64,000 nt of DNA, taken from NCBI GenBank assembly GCA_018267705.1, contig JAFDXX010000007.1, positions 330,237-394,236 of the forward strand. The letters run 5' to 3'. The notes beneath the pieces were generated by a model. It was not told the DNA's origin, did no database searches, and worked only from the letters and a program-made list of their open reading frames with translations. Origin of the DNA: Bacteroidota bacterium (GTDB lineage Bacteria > Bacteroidota > Bacteroidia > Chitinophagales > Chitinophagaceae). Below, one piece after another: positions 44,352 to 54,321 of the stretch. The position numbers were made by a program, and so were the translations under genes. Each line of letters starts with the position of its first letter. Position 1 is the first letter of the stretch.

Positions 44352-45230
44352 TTAATTACGCTTATCTAAGCCCCATGTTAATTTATTGCGAAGAGTGGTG
44401 AGAAAACTATTTTCATTTAATCGTATTAGATTGGCGTTAAACGATTCTTTCTTTACTGCTAATTGAATATTTTTATCAACTATTTCTCTTCTTGCATCTA
44501 ATGAGCAAATAAATTGATCAGCCCTTCCTTCTATTTCAAAAGAAATAATATTACTATCGGGAACTATTATTGAACGTACATTTAAATTGTGCGGAGCCAC
44601 CGGTGTAATTACAAAACTGGAAGATTCGGGAAAAAGGATGGGTCCATTGCAACTCATATTATAACCGGTAGAACCTGTTGGTGTAGAAACAATTAAACCA
44701 TCTGCCCAATAAGAATTTAAAAATTCACCATTTAAGTATGTATGAATTTTAATCATGGGAGAAGTATCTCTTTTATGTATTACCAATTCATTTAATGCAA
44801 AAGGAGAATCTCCAAATAATGGAAGATTAGAATCTAAATGCAGTAATGTTCTTTTATCAATTAAAAAGGTATGACCCAAAATTGCTTCAATAGCGTTTGC
44901 TAATTCTTGAGGGCTAATACTTGCTAAAAATCCAAGTCTTCCAAAATTAATTCCGAGAATAGGAATGTTGGTGTCTTTTACTAAAACTACGGCATCAAGC
45001 ATAGTTCCATCTCCTCCTAAACTTATTAAACATGCAACATCGTTTTCAAAATCTGCAGCTACTTGAAAAGGTGAAATATAATTTAATAATGCAGAAGGCA
45101 ATTGAAACATACCCAATAACGGACGATACAATAAAATACCAACTTTATGTTTGGCTAATTCTTCTAATATAATTTGCAAGGGGTTGCCAAGGTCTGCGTC
45201 TAAGCCTCTGCTGTATATGGCTATTTTCAT
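44352..45230 (-). CDS. nadK: NAD kinase
   Basis: 292 residues. It phosphorylates NAD to NADP. Motifs: ISLGGDGTMLDA with D74, GINFGRLGFLASI, ALNELVIHKRD, NSYWADGLIVSTPTGSTGYNMSCNGP (in part) and the final VPDSNIISFEI region. Cytoplasmic. It is the last gene of a minus-strand group with the POTRA outer-membrane protein, 50 bp apart. Confidence 0.96.
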   Translation of the reverse strand: MKIAIYSRGLDADLGNPLQIILEELAKHKVGILLYRPLLGMFQLPSALLNYISPFQVAADFENDVACLISLGGDGTMLDAVVLVKDTNIPILGINFGRLGFLASISPQELANAIEAILGHTFLIDKRTLLHLDSNLPLFGDSPFALNELVIHKRDTSPMIKIHTYLNGEFLNSYWADGLIVSTPTGSTGYNMSCNGPILFPESSSFVITPVAPHNLNVRSIIVPDSNIISFEIEGRADQFICSLDARREIVDKNIQLAVKKESFNANLIRLNENSFLTTLRNKLTWGLDKRN

Positions 45231-45280
45231 TTAATGCTTTTAGTTATTGATTAACAAAAATCAATCAAAAAAATTATAAG

Positions 45281-46726
45281 CTAAAAATCATTTCGTGCAT
45301 GTAAATATAAGCCTTTATCTCCCAATTGATTGAAGCTGAAATTTAATCGGAGTACAAAGTCGTATATAGAAACAATATCTAATCCAATGCCGTAGCTATA
45401 TAGAAACTTATTGTTAAGCAAATTATTGTTTACATAAGGGTTGTAGCTATATCCCACATCGGTGTATGCGGTAAGAAAAAAGCGAAACGGAATTTTATCG
45501 TGAGTTTTTGTTTTAATAAAAGGAGTATGAAAAATGTATTTAAAAAGTTCATGCCCAATTGTAAACCTTGATATAGCTCCGGCTGTTCCATCTGCTACAT
45601 AATATTCTAATCCACGCATTTGATAATTTCCGTATCCAAATAAACTTTGACTGTAAAAATTATTAGTATTTCCAAATCTAATGCTGGCTGCAGATTCAAT
45701 AAGGGCATAGGTTTTAGTGGAAATTGTTTTTGCATATAATCCATGTACACTCAACTGCCACAAATCTGTTGTTTTATCTAATCCTCTTTTATAAACAGAG
45801 CCTTCTAACAAAAACCCTTTTGTAGGATAATACAGATAATTGGTATTGATGTAGCGATAAGCATATAAAAAATCTATATACTTAAAACTTTCGTTATTGG
45901 TTGGATAAAAATTAGGATTGGTTGCAAAAACACTATCGGTTATACTTTCATTAACATAAGCCACTCTAAAATAGTGACGTTGTTTTTGGTCGGGACGATA
46001 AGAATATGTTGCATCAAACTTTAGAAAGTAGCGTGCAAATTGATCGGTTAGTTTTAAAAATAATTGTTGGTTGGTTAAGCCTGTTGCATAGTTTATTTCG
46101 TGTTGGCGAGATAGAGTAAAACCTACGTCAATACCTTTTGTTAGTGCTTTATCTATAAACGGTAAATTGTATCGTAAAGAAATTTGTTGATTATAACCCG
46201 AAATAAGCCAAATATTTAATTTATCATTCTGCCCGCTAAAGTTATTGTGGGTTAATTTAATTCCATAATTAATCCTATCTAATCCTGCACCTTCACTTAA
46301 CCATTGGTTGATATTTCTATCAACTGGCCTTAAATAAGGTAGCGGAAAAAAATACCATCGTTCTTTAACTACAATATTTATAAAAACAGAATCTTTACGA
46401 ATAGACGAAACATATACACTATCATCTACAAACAAAGTGGTGTTATATATAAATTCTTTTGAGCGTTCTATTTGTTGAGTTAATGATTGAACAGAAAGAG
46501 TATCTCCAACCTTAAAAGTTACTTCACGTAAAATAATGTAGGGTTTGGTTTTTTTGTTTCCTGAAACATTTATTCCTCCAACAACCAATTGTTTTTCACT
46601 AGAGAAATTATTAAGTGTTTTAGCTACAGAATCAGGCTCGCCTTCCATAGCTTGTGCCAATGCAAATTGGCAGGTAGATGCAAACAACACCAACAGTAAT
46701 GCACAAAAATTTTTAATTATTTGCAA
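45281..46726 (-). CDS. POTRA-domain outer-membrane beta-barrel protein (BamA/TamA-like)
   Basis: 481 residues with a signal peptide (about 1-25, ending FALAQ). One POTRA domain is visible (about 47-120, VVGGINVSGNKKTKPYIILREVTFKVGDTL in part), then a beta-barrel of alternating strands ending in an aromatic residue (LYLHARNDF). It is shorter than BamA (one POTRA instead of five), so it is a family relative, not BamA itself. It may insert or export a specific substrate at the outer membrane. Same strand as the CBS, hydrolase and nadK genes. Confidence 0.85.
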   Translation of the reverse strand: MQIIKNFCALLLVLFASTCQFALAQAMEGEPDSVAKTLNNFSSEKQLVVGGINVSGNKKTKPYIILREVTFKVGDTLSVQSLTQQIERSKEFIYNTTLFVDDSVYVSSIRKDSVFINIVVKERWYFFPLPYLRPVDRNINQWLSEGAGLDRINYGIKLTHNNFSGQNDKLNIWLISGYNQQISLRYNLPFIDKALTKGIDVGFTLSRQHEINYATGLTNQQLFLKLTDQFARYFLKFDATYSYRPDQKQRHYFRVAYVNESITDSVFATNPNFYPTNNESFKYIDFLYAYRYINTNYLYYPTKGFLLEGSVYKRGLDKTTDLWQLSVHGLYAKTISTKTYALIESAASIRFGNTNNFYSQSLFGYGNYQMRGLEYYVADGTAGAISRFTIGHELFKYIFHTPFIKTKTHDKIPFRFFLTAYTDVGYSYNPYVNNNLLNNKFLYSYGIGLDIVSIYDFVLRLNFSFNQLGDKGLYLHARNDF

Positions 46727-46772
46727 GGAAGTTTATTTAGCGGCGGTAAAAATATGGTTTTGCAGAGTTTAA

Positions 46773-47435
46773 TTAAATATTTAAGTAGCTCATTAAATGG
46801 TTATAATTATCTTTTAACTCATTGGTATATTGTTCCTCGCCAAAATAATAACGTATTGGATAATCGTATCGTTGAAAAGTGGCTACTATATCACTAATTT
46901 CTTTTTTGTTTATTTTAATTGCAACGAATACTATTCCTGTTTCGGCTTCTGTATAAGTGTTTAATTGTGTAATAAACGCATCGTTGGTTTCAACTAATCT
47001 GGTTATTTCTCCAAAAGAATACTGACGTTTATCTAATTCAAAAACTATTAAACCTCCGGGCTCTTCTGCACCGGTATAAATATTAATGGTTTGTAAAAGT
47101 TTGGTTTGTGTAATTACACCACTTAGTTCTTGATGTTCGTTTATTACGGGTATTAAACTTAATTGATTGTTTGCTGTAATTTTTAAAGCGGCTAAAAAAT
47201 ATTCTTCACTTTTTACATAAAAATTATTCAAACTTTCTTCAATAGAAACAATAGTTAATGTTTCATCTGCATCTAATAAATCATCTTTACTTATTAAGCC
47301 CGCAAATTTTTCATCGTTAACAACAGGTAAATGTTGTACATCATAATCTTCCATTAATTGTAGGGCAAAAGAAATTTTATCCGATAGGTTAATAGCGGGA
47401 TAATTGGTTTGTATTATTTGAGATGCTAAAAACAT
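46773..47435 (-). CDS. CBS domain pair protein
   Basis: 220 residues. Two CBS motifs span about 1-130 (ISFALQLMEDYDVQHLPVVNDEKFAGLISKDDLL and ITANNQLSLIPVINEHQELSGVITQTKLLQ, in parts), followed by an ACT-like C-terminal region (about 135-215). A soluble nucleotide-sensing or regulatory protein; the target is unknown. In Bacteroidota a similar protein is frequently next to nadK, as here. Confidence 0.88.
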   Translation of the reverse strand: MFLASQIIQTNYPAINLSDKISFALQLMEDYDVQHLPVVNDEKFAGLISKDDLLDADETLTIVSIEESLNNFYVKSEEYFLAALKITANNQLSLIPVINEHQELSGVITQTKLLQTINIYTGAEEPGGLIVFELDKRQYSFGEITRLVETNDAFITQLNTYTEAETGIVFVAIKINKKEISDIVATFQRYDYPIRYYFGEEQYTNELKDNYNHLMSYLNI

Positions 47436-47475
47436 GAATAACTTGCTATACTATTAATAAATAAAATGCAATTTG

Positions 47476-48234
47476 TTATTGCAACTTACTTAAAAACTTT
47501 TCCAAAATTTGATTAAACTCTTCGGGCACTTCCATCATGGGAGCGTGTCCACATTTATCAATAAAATATAGTTCGCTTTTAGGAATTAGTCTATTAAATT
47601 CTCTGCCTACAAAAGGAGGTGTAATAATATCATTATTGCCCCAAATAAGTAATGTTGGAATTTTTATTTGATTTAATTCTTCGCCTAAATTGCTGCGAAT
47701 GGCACTTTTGGCTAAAGCAATAATTTTTATAACTTTTAATCTGTTGCTGGTTATTTCAAACACTTCATCAACCAATTGTTTGGTTGCCATTTTAGGATCA
47801 TAAAATGTTACTTCTGTTTTTTTTCTAATATATTCGTAATCGCCACGTTTTGGGTAAGTATCGCCCATGCCGTTTTCAAATAAGCCGGAGCTTCCGGTGA
47901 GGGTTAATGATTTTATTTTTTCAGGATGTTTTAATACATGTACTAATGCTACATGGCCGCCTAAAGAATTACCTAATAAATGAATGGAAGTGTAACCTTT
48001 GGCTTCTATAAATTTTTGTACAAATTTTTCTAACCCGCTTACGGTTGTATGAAAAATATCTAATTCAAAAAGGGGTAATAATGGTACAATAACTTTGTAT
48101 TTTTTTCTAAAGTGTTCTACTAAATCTGCAAAATTGCTTAATGCACCAAATAAGCCATGCAGTAAAAGTAGAGGTTCGCCTTCTCCTTCTTCTAAGTATT
48201 TGAATTTATCTAATTGTTTTATTTGATATTCCAT
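47476..48234 (-). CDS. alpha/beta fold hydrolase
   Basis: 252 residues. HGLFG oxyanion motif at about 26-30, nucleophile elbow GNSLGG at about 88-93 with the serine, acid in IWGNNDIITP (about 208) and the catalytic histidine in DKCGHAPMMEVPEEF near the C terminus. No signal peptide, so cytoplasmic. Substrate unknown. First gene of the group with the CBS, POTRA and nadK genes. The 193 bp upstream contain no gene; a short repeat-like motif is at 48333-48348. Confidence 0.88.
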   Translation of the reverse strand: MEYQIKQLDKFKYLEEGEGEPLLLLHGLFGALSNFADLVEHFRKKYKVIVPLLPLFELDIFHTTVSGLEKFVQKFIEAKGYTSIHLLGNSLGGHVALVHVLKHPEKIKSLTLTGSSGLFENGMGDTYPKRGDYEYIRKKTEVTFYDPKMATKQLVDEVFEITSNRLKVIKIIALAKSAIRSNLGEELNQIKIPTLLIWGNNDIITPPFVGREFNRLIPKSELYFIDKCGHAPMMEVPEEFNQILEKFLSKLQ

Positions 48235-48332
48235 TATTTTTTACTGCTGTTGTATAGTTACAAATAAAAGGAAAATACTTTTATTATTGTTGTTGTATTG
48301 ATTATTTATTGTTGATTTTTTTGTTGCAGTAT

Positions 48333-48348
48333 AAGTGTGCGACGCAAC
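48333..48348 (+). repeat. short intergenic motif, copy 1
   Basis: AAGTGTGCGACGCAAC matches AAGTGAGTGACACAAC at 53036-53051 at 13 of 16 positions. Both lie in gene-free gaps and are more GC-rich than their surroundings. Possibly members of a small dispersed repeat. Confidence 0.25.
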
Positions 48349-48427
48349 TGTTGCTGAATAATATTTTGCTGCCGGTTACCTAATTACTGCAATCTTGCTA
48401 AGATACTATAATAAAATTAATTAGGCT

Positions 48428-48955
48428 TTAGGTGGTTATGTTTTCAAAAAAATGTTCTAATTGAATAAATAAATTTTTAAACCATGGAATTATTTCTCCG
48501 AATGTGTTAATGGCTGTTGTGCCCCAGGGTTCTATAAAACCGTATGTTTTAGAATCTTTAACTGTTTCGGGTTGTATGAAGTGTATTTGTGTTGCATAAA
48601 AAAGAAGGATGCTAAACACCATTGTGTAAATACATGTGTATAAAAGCATTCCTCCAATTTTATTGAATATGCCCAACATTATGGCTTCGGCAGATTTTTG
48701 AATAATATTAGCAGTAAGCCTTATAAAAAAAATGAAACCTATAAATACTAATGCAAATGCTATAAACGGAAGCCATGCACTATTGGTATTAGATGTTTTG
48801 CCTATCCAATTTGCTGTAACAACAGATAATTTCATTGCAGCGGCTAATGCAATTATTACGGCAAAAAAAGAAAATATAGCAACTATAAAACCTCGGCGAA
48901 AGCCTTTTATAATTGCCATTATAATTAGTAGGCAGAAAAAAAAATCTATTACCAT
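48428..48955 (-). CDS. CvpA family membrane protein
   Basis: 175 residues with four hydrophobic helices. The start VIDFFFCLLIIMAIIKGFRRGF is characteristic of CvpA, first named for colicin V production and since linked to envelope stress tolerance. It overlaps the yqeY stop codon (TAATG), so the two are translated together. Confidence 0.9.
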   Translation of the reverse strand: MVIDFFFCLLIIMAIIKGFRRGFIVAIFSFFAVIIALAAAMKLSVVTANWIGKTSNTNSAWLPFIAFALVFIGFIFFIRLTANIIQKSAEAIMLGIFNKIGGMLLYTCIYTMVFSILLFYATQIHFIQPETVKDSKTYGFIEPWGTTAINTFGEIIPWFKNLFIQLEHFFENITT

Positions 48956-49407
48956 TATTTGTTTAGAAATTCTTTTACTATTGCTGAAATGGCTTTGCCG
49001 TCTGCTTTTCCGGCCAATTGTTTTGTTGCGGAGCCCATTACTTTTCCCATATCTGCCGGAGAGGTTGCCCCAACTTCTGTAATAATTTTAGCGATTACTT
49101 CTTTTAGTTCTGCCTCACTTAATTGTTTGGGTAAGAATTTTTCTATAACTGTAATTTCTTCTTCTTCTTTTTGTGCAAGGTCTGCTCTGTTTTGTTGTTT
49201 AAATATTTCAAGACTGTCTTTACGTTGTTTTACTAACTTTTGCAACATCTTTAATTCTGTTTCTTCTGTTATTTGACCATTGGCCCCTGGTTCTGTTTTT
49301 GCTTTAATAATTTCTGCTTTTATAGCACGTAACCCACGCAATAAAGCTTCGTTTTTGGTTTTCATTGCGTCTTTCATTTCATTCATTACTTGTTGTTCTA
49401 AACTCAT
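48955..49407 (-). CDS. GatB/YqeY domain protein
   Basis: 150 residues, all helical. SLEQQVMNEMKDAMKTKNEALLRGLRAIKAEIIKAKTEPG (in part), MLQKLVKQRKDSLEIFKQQNR, EEITVIEKFLPKQLSE and the final region DMGKVMG match the YqeY family, similar to the tail domain of GatB that binds tRNA. Its exact role is unsettled. It lies between gldC (21 bp upstream) and cvpA. Confidence 0.93.
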   Translation of the reverse strand: MSLEQQVMNEMKDAMKTKNEALLRGLRAIKAEIIKAKTEPGANGQITEETELKMLQKLVKQRKDSLEIFKQQNRADLAQKEEEEITVIEKFLPKQLSEAELKEVIAKIITEVGATSPADMGKVMGSATKQLAGKADGKAISAIVKEFLNK

Positions 49408-49428
49408 ATATGTAATTTTATTAATTAT

Positions 49429-49782
49429 TTATGATGCTTTGTTTTCTTTTAATTGATTGGCTCTGAATTTTTGATAGAAATTTTTTGCAAACGATTTCAT
49501 TTCTTCAACCAACTCGTGGTTGTGAGTTGCTTTATCAAATGTATCGGCCATACCCATTAAGGTTTGATAAAAGAAATCGCCCATTTCATCAACCATCATA
49601 TCTTTTGTCCATAAATCTATTCGTAATGCAGCTTTATCGGCACCATCCCATAGGGCAAGTAACATTGCTTTGGCGGCTTCGGCTTGCTCAGCAGAACTTG
49701 CAGAGGCACTCCAAAAAATTTTATCGGGAATTTTATTATCATCTAATTCAACATCAATTTTTATAGTAGAACTAATGGGCAT
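49429..49782 (-). CDS. gldC: gliding motility protein GldC
   Basis: 117 residues. IKIDVELDDNKIPDKIFWSAS, AMLLALWDGADKAALRIDLWTKDMMVDEMGDFFYQTLMGMADTF (in part) and ATHNHELVEEMKSFAKNF match GldC of Bacteroidota. It is a soluble protein that aids, but is not essential for, gliding in Flavobacterium; non-gliding species keep it, so gliding cannot be concluded. Confidence 0.92.
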   Translation of the reverse strand: MPISSTIKIDVELDDNKIPDKIFWSASASSAEQAEAAKAMLLALWDGADKAALRIDLWTKDMMVDEMGDFFYQTLMGMADTFDKATHNHELVEEMKSFAKNFYQKFRANQLKENKAS

Positions 49783-49905
49783 TATATTATAATTTTTAAG
49801 TTAGCAAAAATACATGAAAGGTGTTATTACGGCAATTGTTATTCAACTTAAAAACAACTATTTAAATGTTGTAATGTTTAATAAAAGCTATGGGTTTGTG
49901 TTGTT

Positions 49906-52900
49906 TTACTCTGTTATATGAATTGCTTTTTCTTTGTGTTTGCCTGATATGTAAGTGTATATTGCCGGAATTACAAATAAGGTTAATACTAAAGAAAACA
50001 ATAAACCCCCTACTATTACTATACCTAAAGGAATACGACTTGTAGAAGCGGCTCCTAAACTTAATGCAATAGGCAATGCACCTAAAGAGGTTGCAAGGCT
50101 TGTCATTAAAATTGGGCGTAACCGTTGTTGTGCTGCTTCTATTACTCCATCAAATTTATTAAAGCCATGTTCTCTTTTTTGGTTGGCAAATTCTACAATT
50201 AAAATACCGTTTTTGGTTACTAAACCAATAAGCATAATCATTCCTATTTCAGAAAAAATATTTAGTGTTTGTTTAAATACATATAAACTAAGTAATGCAC
50301 CGGCTAAAGCTAAGGGTACCGTAATCATTATTGTGAATGGATCTAAAAAACTTTCAAATTGTGCAGCCAATACTAAATAAATTAATATTAGTGCCAAACC
50401 AAAAGCAAAGAGAATGTTTGATGAACTATCATCATAATCTCTAGATGGACCGTTTAATGCTGTTTGAAAACTAGGATCTAATAATTTATTGGCAATTTCT
50501 CTCATTGCTTTAATGCCGTCTCCAATTGTTTTTCCTTCGGCAAGCGAAGCAGAAATAGTTGCTGCTTTATAACGATTGAAATGATATAATACCGATGGAT
50601 TACTACTTTCTTCTATATGCACCACGGCATCTAAAGGAATATTTTCTCCTACATTATTTTTTACATATAATGTTTTTATATCATTGGGAATATCTCTATC
50701 GGTTCTTTCAACTTGTGCAATTACCTGATATTGATATCCGTTCATAATAAAATAAGCTAATCTTCCTCCGCTAAAGGCGGCTTGTAATGCACTGATAACA
50801 TCTTGTGTAGTTAAACCTAAATCTTTTACTTTCATTCTATCAACCGTTACTTGCACTTCTGGTTTATTAAATTTTAGGTTTACATCAACATTGGCAAATG
50901 TTTTATTTTTTCTGGCTTCATCTAAAAATTTAGGAATAATATTTTTCAACTTATTTAAATCTTGATTTTGTAAAATAAATTGAACAGGCAACGAAGCTCT
51001 TGAACCTAAACCTACAGAAATAGTTTGCTCTTGAATAGTAAAAATTCTTGCATCATTAAACTTTGATAATTTTTTTTGTAGATCGTTGGCTACTTCTGTT
51101 TGAGAACGTTTTCGGTATTGAGGATCAACTAAACCAATACGTGGTTGTATTGTGTTGGCTGAGCCACCAACGCCACCAAAACCTGCGGGTGTGCGTGCAT
51201 AAACAAAATCTCTTTCGGGAACAGAATCATATAAATAATTTGTTAAGCTATCAGCAAATTTTTGCATGTAATTATAGCTGGTGCCTTCGGGTGCGGTAAC
51301 GGTAAAACGTATGCTACTTCTGTCTTCTATTGGTGCTAATTCACTTTGTAATGAATGCAATACAATATAAATTATTCCTACACAGGCTGCAATAATTACC
51401 CAAGCCATCCATCTTACTTTTATGAACGACTTTAATAATTTTTTATATCCATTTTCCATTCCAACAAAAAATGGTTCTGTTTTTTTATAAAACCATCCTT
51501 CTTTAGCATGCTTGGTTGTTAAGTAAACATTTAAAACAGGAGTTATGGTTAATGATACAAATGCAGAAATTAATACGGCAGCTGCCAGTGTAACACCAAA
51601 TTCTCTAAACAATCTTCCAATAAACCCTTCTAAAAAAATTACAGGCATAAATACAACCGCTAATGTGAGCGATGTAGATATTACGGCAAAGAAGATTTCT
51701 TTACTGCCTTCTAAGGCTGCTTTACGAATGGGTAAACCTTCTTCAATTTTTCTGAAAATATTTTCTGTAACAACAATACCATCATCAACTACTAAACCGG
51801 TTGCCAATACAATGCCTAATAAGGTTAATATATTAATTGAAAAACCTGCTATATACATTATAAAAAATGTAGCAACTAATGAAATAGGAATATCTATTAA
51901 GGGCCTTAAGGCAACTAACCAATTTCTAAAAAACAGGAAGATAACCAACACTACCAATCCAAAAGAAATGATTAATGTTTCTTCTACTTCTTTTAAAGAC
52001 TGGCGAATGTTTAAAGTATTATCTATTATTACACGTGTTTCAATATCGTTTTTACCTGCTTGTTGTATTTGAGCTAATTTTTTATTAAAGGCATCGGCAA
52101 TTTGTATGTAATTGGCTCCGGGTTGGGGTATTATTGCAAGCCCTACTGCATTTAAGCCGTTAAGTTTCCAAGTTTGCTCTAATGCTTCGGGGCCTATTTC
52201 AACTTTAGCAACATCGTTTAGTCTTACAATTCCGTTGGCATCTTCTTTAATAATTAAATCTCTGAATTGTTGTTCGTTAGTTAATCTTCCTAATGCACGA
52301 ATGGTTAGCTCAGTACTGTTTCCGTAAATTTTTCCGGGCGGTAGTTCTATATTTTCTTTATTTAATGCTGTAGAAATATCGTTAAATGCTATGTTGTAAG
52401 AATTCATTTTATTGGGCTGTAACCAAATTCTCATGGCATAGCGTTTTTGACCGAATATTGATACAGAGCTTACATCTTTAATTGTTTGTAATTGTTGTTG
52501 TAAAACATTTTCTGCATAATCACTTAGTTCTAATAAACTTTTGGAACGACTTTGTACTGAAAGGATTAAAATGGGGTCGCTGTTGGCATCGGCTTTTGAT
52601 ACAACGGGTGGTGCATCAATATCTTGCGGAAGAGAACGTTGTGCTTGGCCAACTTTATCTCTTACATCACTGGCGGCAGCTTCAAGATCTACACCTAATT
52701 CAAATTCAACAGAGATAGAACTACTGCCTAAAGAGCTTGATGATGTTATGGAGCGAATGCCGGGAATGCCATTGATTTGTTTTTCTAAGGGTTCTGTTAT
52801 TTGGCTTTCAATAATATCTGGATTGGCTCCGGTATAACTGGTGCTAATAGAAATTACGGGAGGGTCTATTGCCGGATAACCTCTTACTGCTAAAAATGTA

Positions 52901-52986
52901 TAACCTACTACGCCAAATAGTATTATTGCCAAATTCATTACGGTGGCAAGTACGGGGCGTTTAAGGGATAGTTCTGAAATGTTCAT
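49906..52986 (-). CDS. RND efflux permease (HAE1 family, AcrB-like)
   Basis: 1026 residues with about 12 transmembrane helices and two large periplasmic loops (about 35-335 and 560-865). It starts MNISELSLKRPVLATVMNL. The proton-relay aspartates are present in helix 4 (GLVVDDGIVVTENI, near 405), and SLTLAVVFMPVIFLEGFIGRLFREF and the final-half GLVTKNGILIVEFANQ are typical. It pumps drugs or lipophilic compounds out with energy from the proton gradient. The adaptor gene is 103 bp upstream on the same strand. Confidence 0.96.
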   Translation of the reverse strand: MNISELSLKRPVLATVMNLAIILFGVVGYTFLAVRGYPAIDPPVISISTSYTGANPDIIESQITEPLEKQINGIPGIRSITSSSSLGSSSISVEFELGVDLEAAASDVRDKVGQAQRSLPQDIDAPPVVSKADANSDPILILSVQSRSKSLLELSDYAENVLQQQLQTIKDVSSVSIFGQKRYAMRIWLQPNKMNSYNIAFNDISTALNKENIELPPGKIYGNSTELTIRALGRLTNEQQFRDLIIKEDANGIVRLNDVAKVEIGPEALEQTWKLNGLNAVGLAIIPQPGANYIQIADAFNKKLAQIQQAGKNDIETRVIIDNTLNIRQSLKEVEETLIISFGLVVLVIFLFFRNWLVALRPLIDIPISLVATFFIMYIAGFSINILTLLGIVLATGLVVDDGIVVTENIFRKIEEGLPIRKAALEGSKEIFFAVISTSLTLAVVFMPVIFLEGFIGRLFREFGVTLAAAVLISAFVSLTITPVLNVYLTTKHAKEGWFYKKTEPFFVGMENGYKKLLKSFIKVRWMAWVIIAACVGIIYIVLHSLQSELAPIEDRSSIRFTVTAPEGTSYNYMQKFADSLTNYLYDSVPERDFVYARTPAGFGGVGGSANTIQPRIGLVDPQYRKRSQTEVANDLQKKLSKFNDARIFTIQEQTISVGLGSRASLPVQFILQNQDLNKLKNIIPKFLDEARKNKTFANVDVNLKFNKPEVQVTVDRMKVKDLGLTTQDVISALQAAFSGGRLAYFIMNGYQYQVIAQVERTDRDIPNDIKTLYVKNNVGENIPLDAVVHIEESSNPSVLYHFNRYKAATISASLAEGKTIGDGIKAMREIANKLLDPSFQTALNGPSRDYDDSSSNILFAFGLALILIYLVLAAQFESFLDPFTIMITVPLALAGALLSLYVFKQTLNIFSEIGMIMLIGLVTKNGILIVEFANQKREHGFNKFDGVIEAAQQRLRPILMTSLATSLGALPIALSLGAASTSRIPLGIVIVGGLLFSLVLTLFVIPAIYTYISGKHKEKAIHITE

Positions 52987-53035
52987 GTTTATATACTGAT
53001 GCCTTTGTGTTTGCTGCTATGTAAACGGAACGTAC

Positions 53036-53051
53036 AAGTGAGTGACACAAC
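53036..53051 (+). repeat. short intergenic motif, copy 2
   Basis: AAGTGAGTGACACAAC, 13 of 16 matches to 48333-48348. It lies in the 102 bp gap between the adaptor and permease genes. Confidence 0.25.
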
Positions 53052-53088
53052 GGACGATGCCATTTGCATTGCAGTGTATTTATAAGAA

Positions 53089-54153
53089 TTATTGGTTACT
53101 TAATTGGTCTAATGTTTTTACACTGCGAATATTTACGGGAGCATTGGGCCTTGCAAAAAGTACACCTGTTACCACAACCGAATCTCCCATGTTTAGTCCT
53201 TTAGTTGCTTCTACAAATGCTGCTCCTCTATAGCCTGTTTCTATGTTTGTGAATTTTGCTTTTCCGTTTTTAACTACTATAACTGTTTTGTTTTTATCAT
53301 CGGGAATGATGCATCCGGTTGGTATCATAATGGCTTTGGTGTCTGCCCCGGCAGAGAGGGTAACTTTTACAAATGTGCCGGGATTTATTTTTCCTTCGTT
53401 TAATATGGCTCTTACTTTTAAATTGCGAGAAGCTTGATTTATTTGAGGTTCTGTTGCAATAATTGTTGCTTTTACTGCATTTTGTTTGGTTGCATCAATT
53501 GCTACATTAACTGTTTTTCCTTTTTGAATTAAATAAGTGTATTGTTCGGGAACGGTAAAATCAATTTTAATTTTATCTACTTGTTGTAAGGTTGCAATAA
53601 TATTGGCAGGTGTAACAAAGGCTCCGGGGCTAATTTGTTTTAAACCTAATACGCCGCTAAAGGGTGCTTTAAGTACTGTTTTTTCTATGAGTGATTGTGT
53701 GTATTGAATATCGGCTTTGTATCCGTTTACTGCATTTAATGCATTATCATAATCTGATTGGTTTACGCCGCTTACGGCTAACAATTTTTTTAATCGTTCT
53801 TCTGTTTTTTGTGCAAGATCAAGCTGTACTTTACTTTTATTAAGTTGTGCTTGTAAATCTGCATCGTATACTTTGGCAATTATTGTTCCTTGTTTTATAA
53901 AACTTCCTTCGGGTACGTTTAAGTAAGTAAGTCTTCCACTTATTTCGGGATGTAGTTCTACATATTCGTTGGCAACAACGGTTCCGTTAGTTACTATATT
54001 ATTTGTAATACTTTTTTGTGTTGCTACCAATACATCTACAATAGCCGGAGCATCTTGCTTTTTTGTATTTGTTGTTTTATCGTTTTTTTTGCTGCTGCAA
54101 GAAATTACAAAAGAAAACAAAAGAATACTTGGTAGCAATTGATTTATTTTCAT
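53089..54153 (-). CDS. RND efflux periplasmic adaptor, lipoprotein
   Basis: 354 residues. Lipoprotein signal FSFVISC with C19 or so, then a lipoyl half-motif (YVELHPEISGRLTYLNVPEGSFIKQGTIIAKV in part, about 65-100), a coiled hairpin (about 105-140), the second lipoyl half (VLKAPFSGVLGLKQISPGAFVTP in part) and beta-barrel/membrane-proximal domains. It links the permease to an outer-membrane channel. No TolC-like channel gene is in the window, so the channel must be encoded elsewhere. It is followed by the permease; the 168 bp upstream show nothing named. Confidence 0.95.
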   Translation of the reverse strand: MKINQLLPSILLFSFVISCSSKKNDKTTNTKKQDAPAIVDVLVATQKSITNNIVTNGTVVANEYVELHPEISGRLTYLNVPEGSFIKQGTIIAKVYDADLQAQLNKSKVQLDLAQKTEERLKKLLAVSGVNQSDYDNALNAVNGYKADIQYTQSLIEKTVLKAPFSGVLGLKQISPGAFVTPANIIATLQQVDKIKIDFTVPEQYTYLIQKGKTVNVAIDATKQNAVKATIIATEPQINQASRNLKVRAILNEGKINPGTFVKVTLSAGADTKAIMIPTGCIIPDDKNKTVIVVKNGKAKFTNIETGYRGAAFVEATKGLNMGDSVVVTGVLFARPNAPVNIRSVKTLDQLSNQ

Positions 54154-54321
54154 TGATAAGATTTGATTTATTAACTATATTAATATTTGATTAAAGATAA
54201 AAGGATTTTTTGCTGAAAATTTGAATGAGATGGATGAATGGGTAAAGAGAATAGGGGAATTTTAACCGAACATAGATGAATAAGGTTTGTTTGTAATTAA
54301 AATAATATGGTTGGGAAATAA

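Noticed and set aside
52032..52037. CACGTG core considered as another parS site
   Set aside because: Flanking bases do not match the parS consensus and it lies within the RND permease coding sequence.
51545..52072. 175-codon open frame on the plus strand inside the RND permease gene
   Set aside because: Antisense shadow of the permease; low-complexity I/N/T/K content and no recognisable motif.
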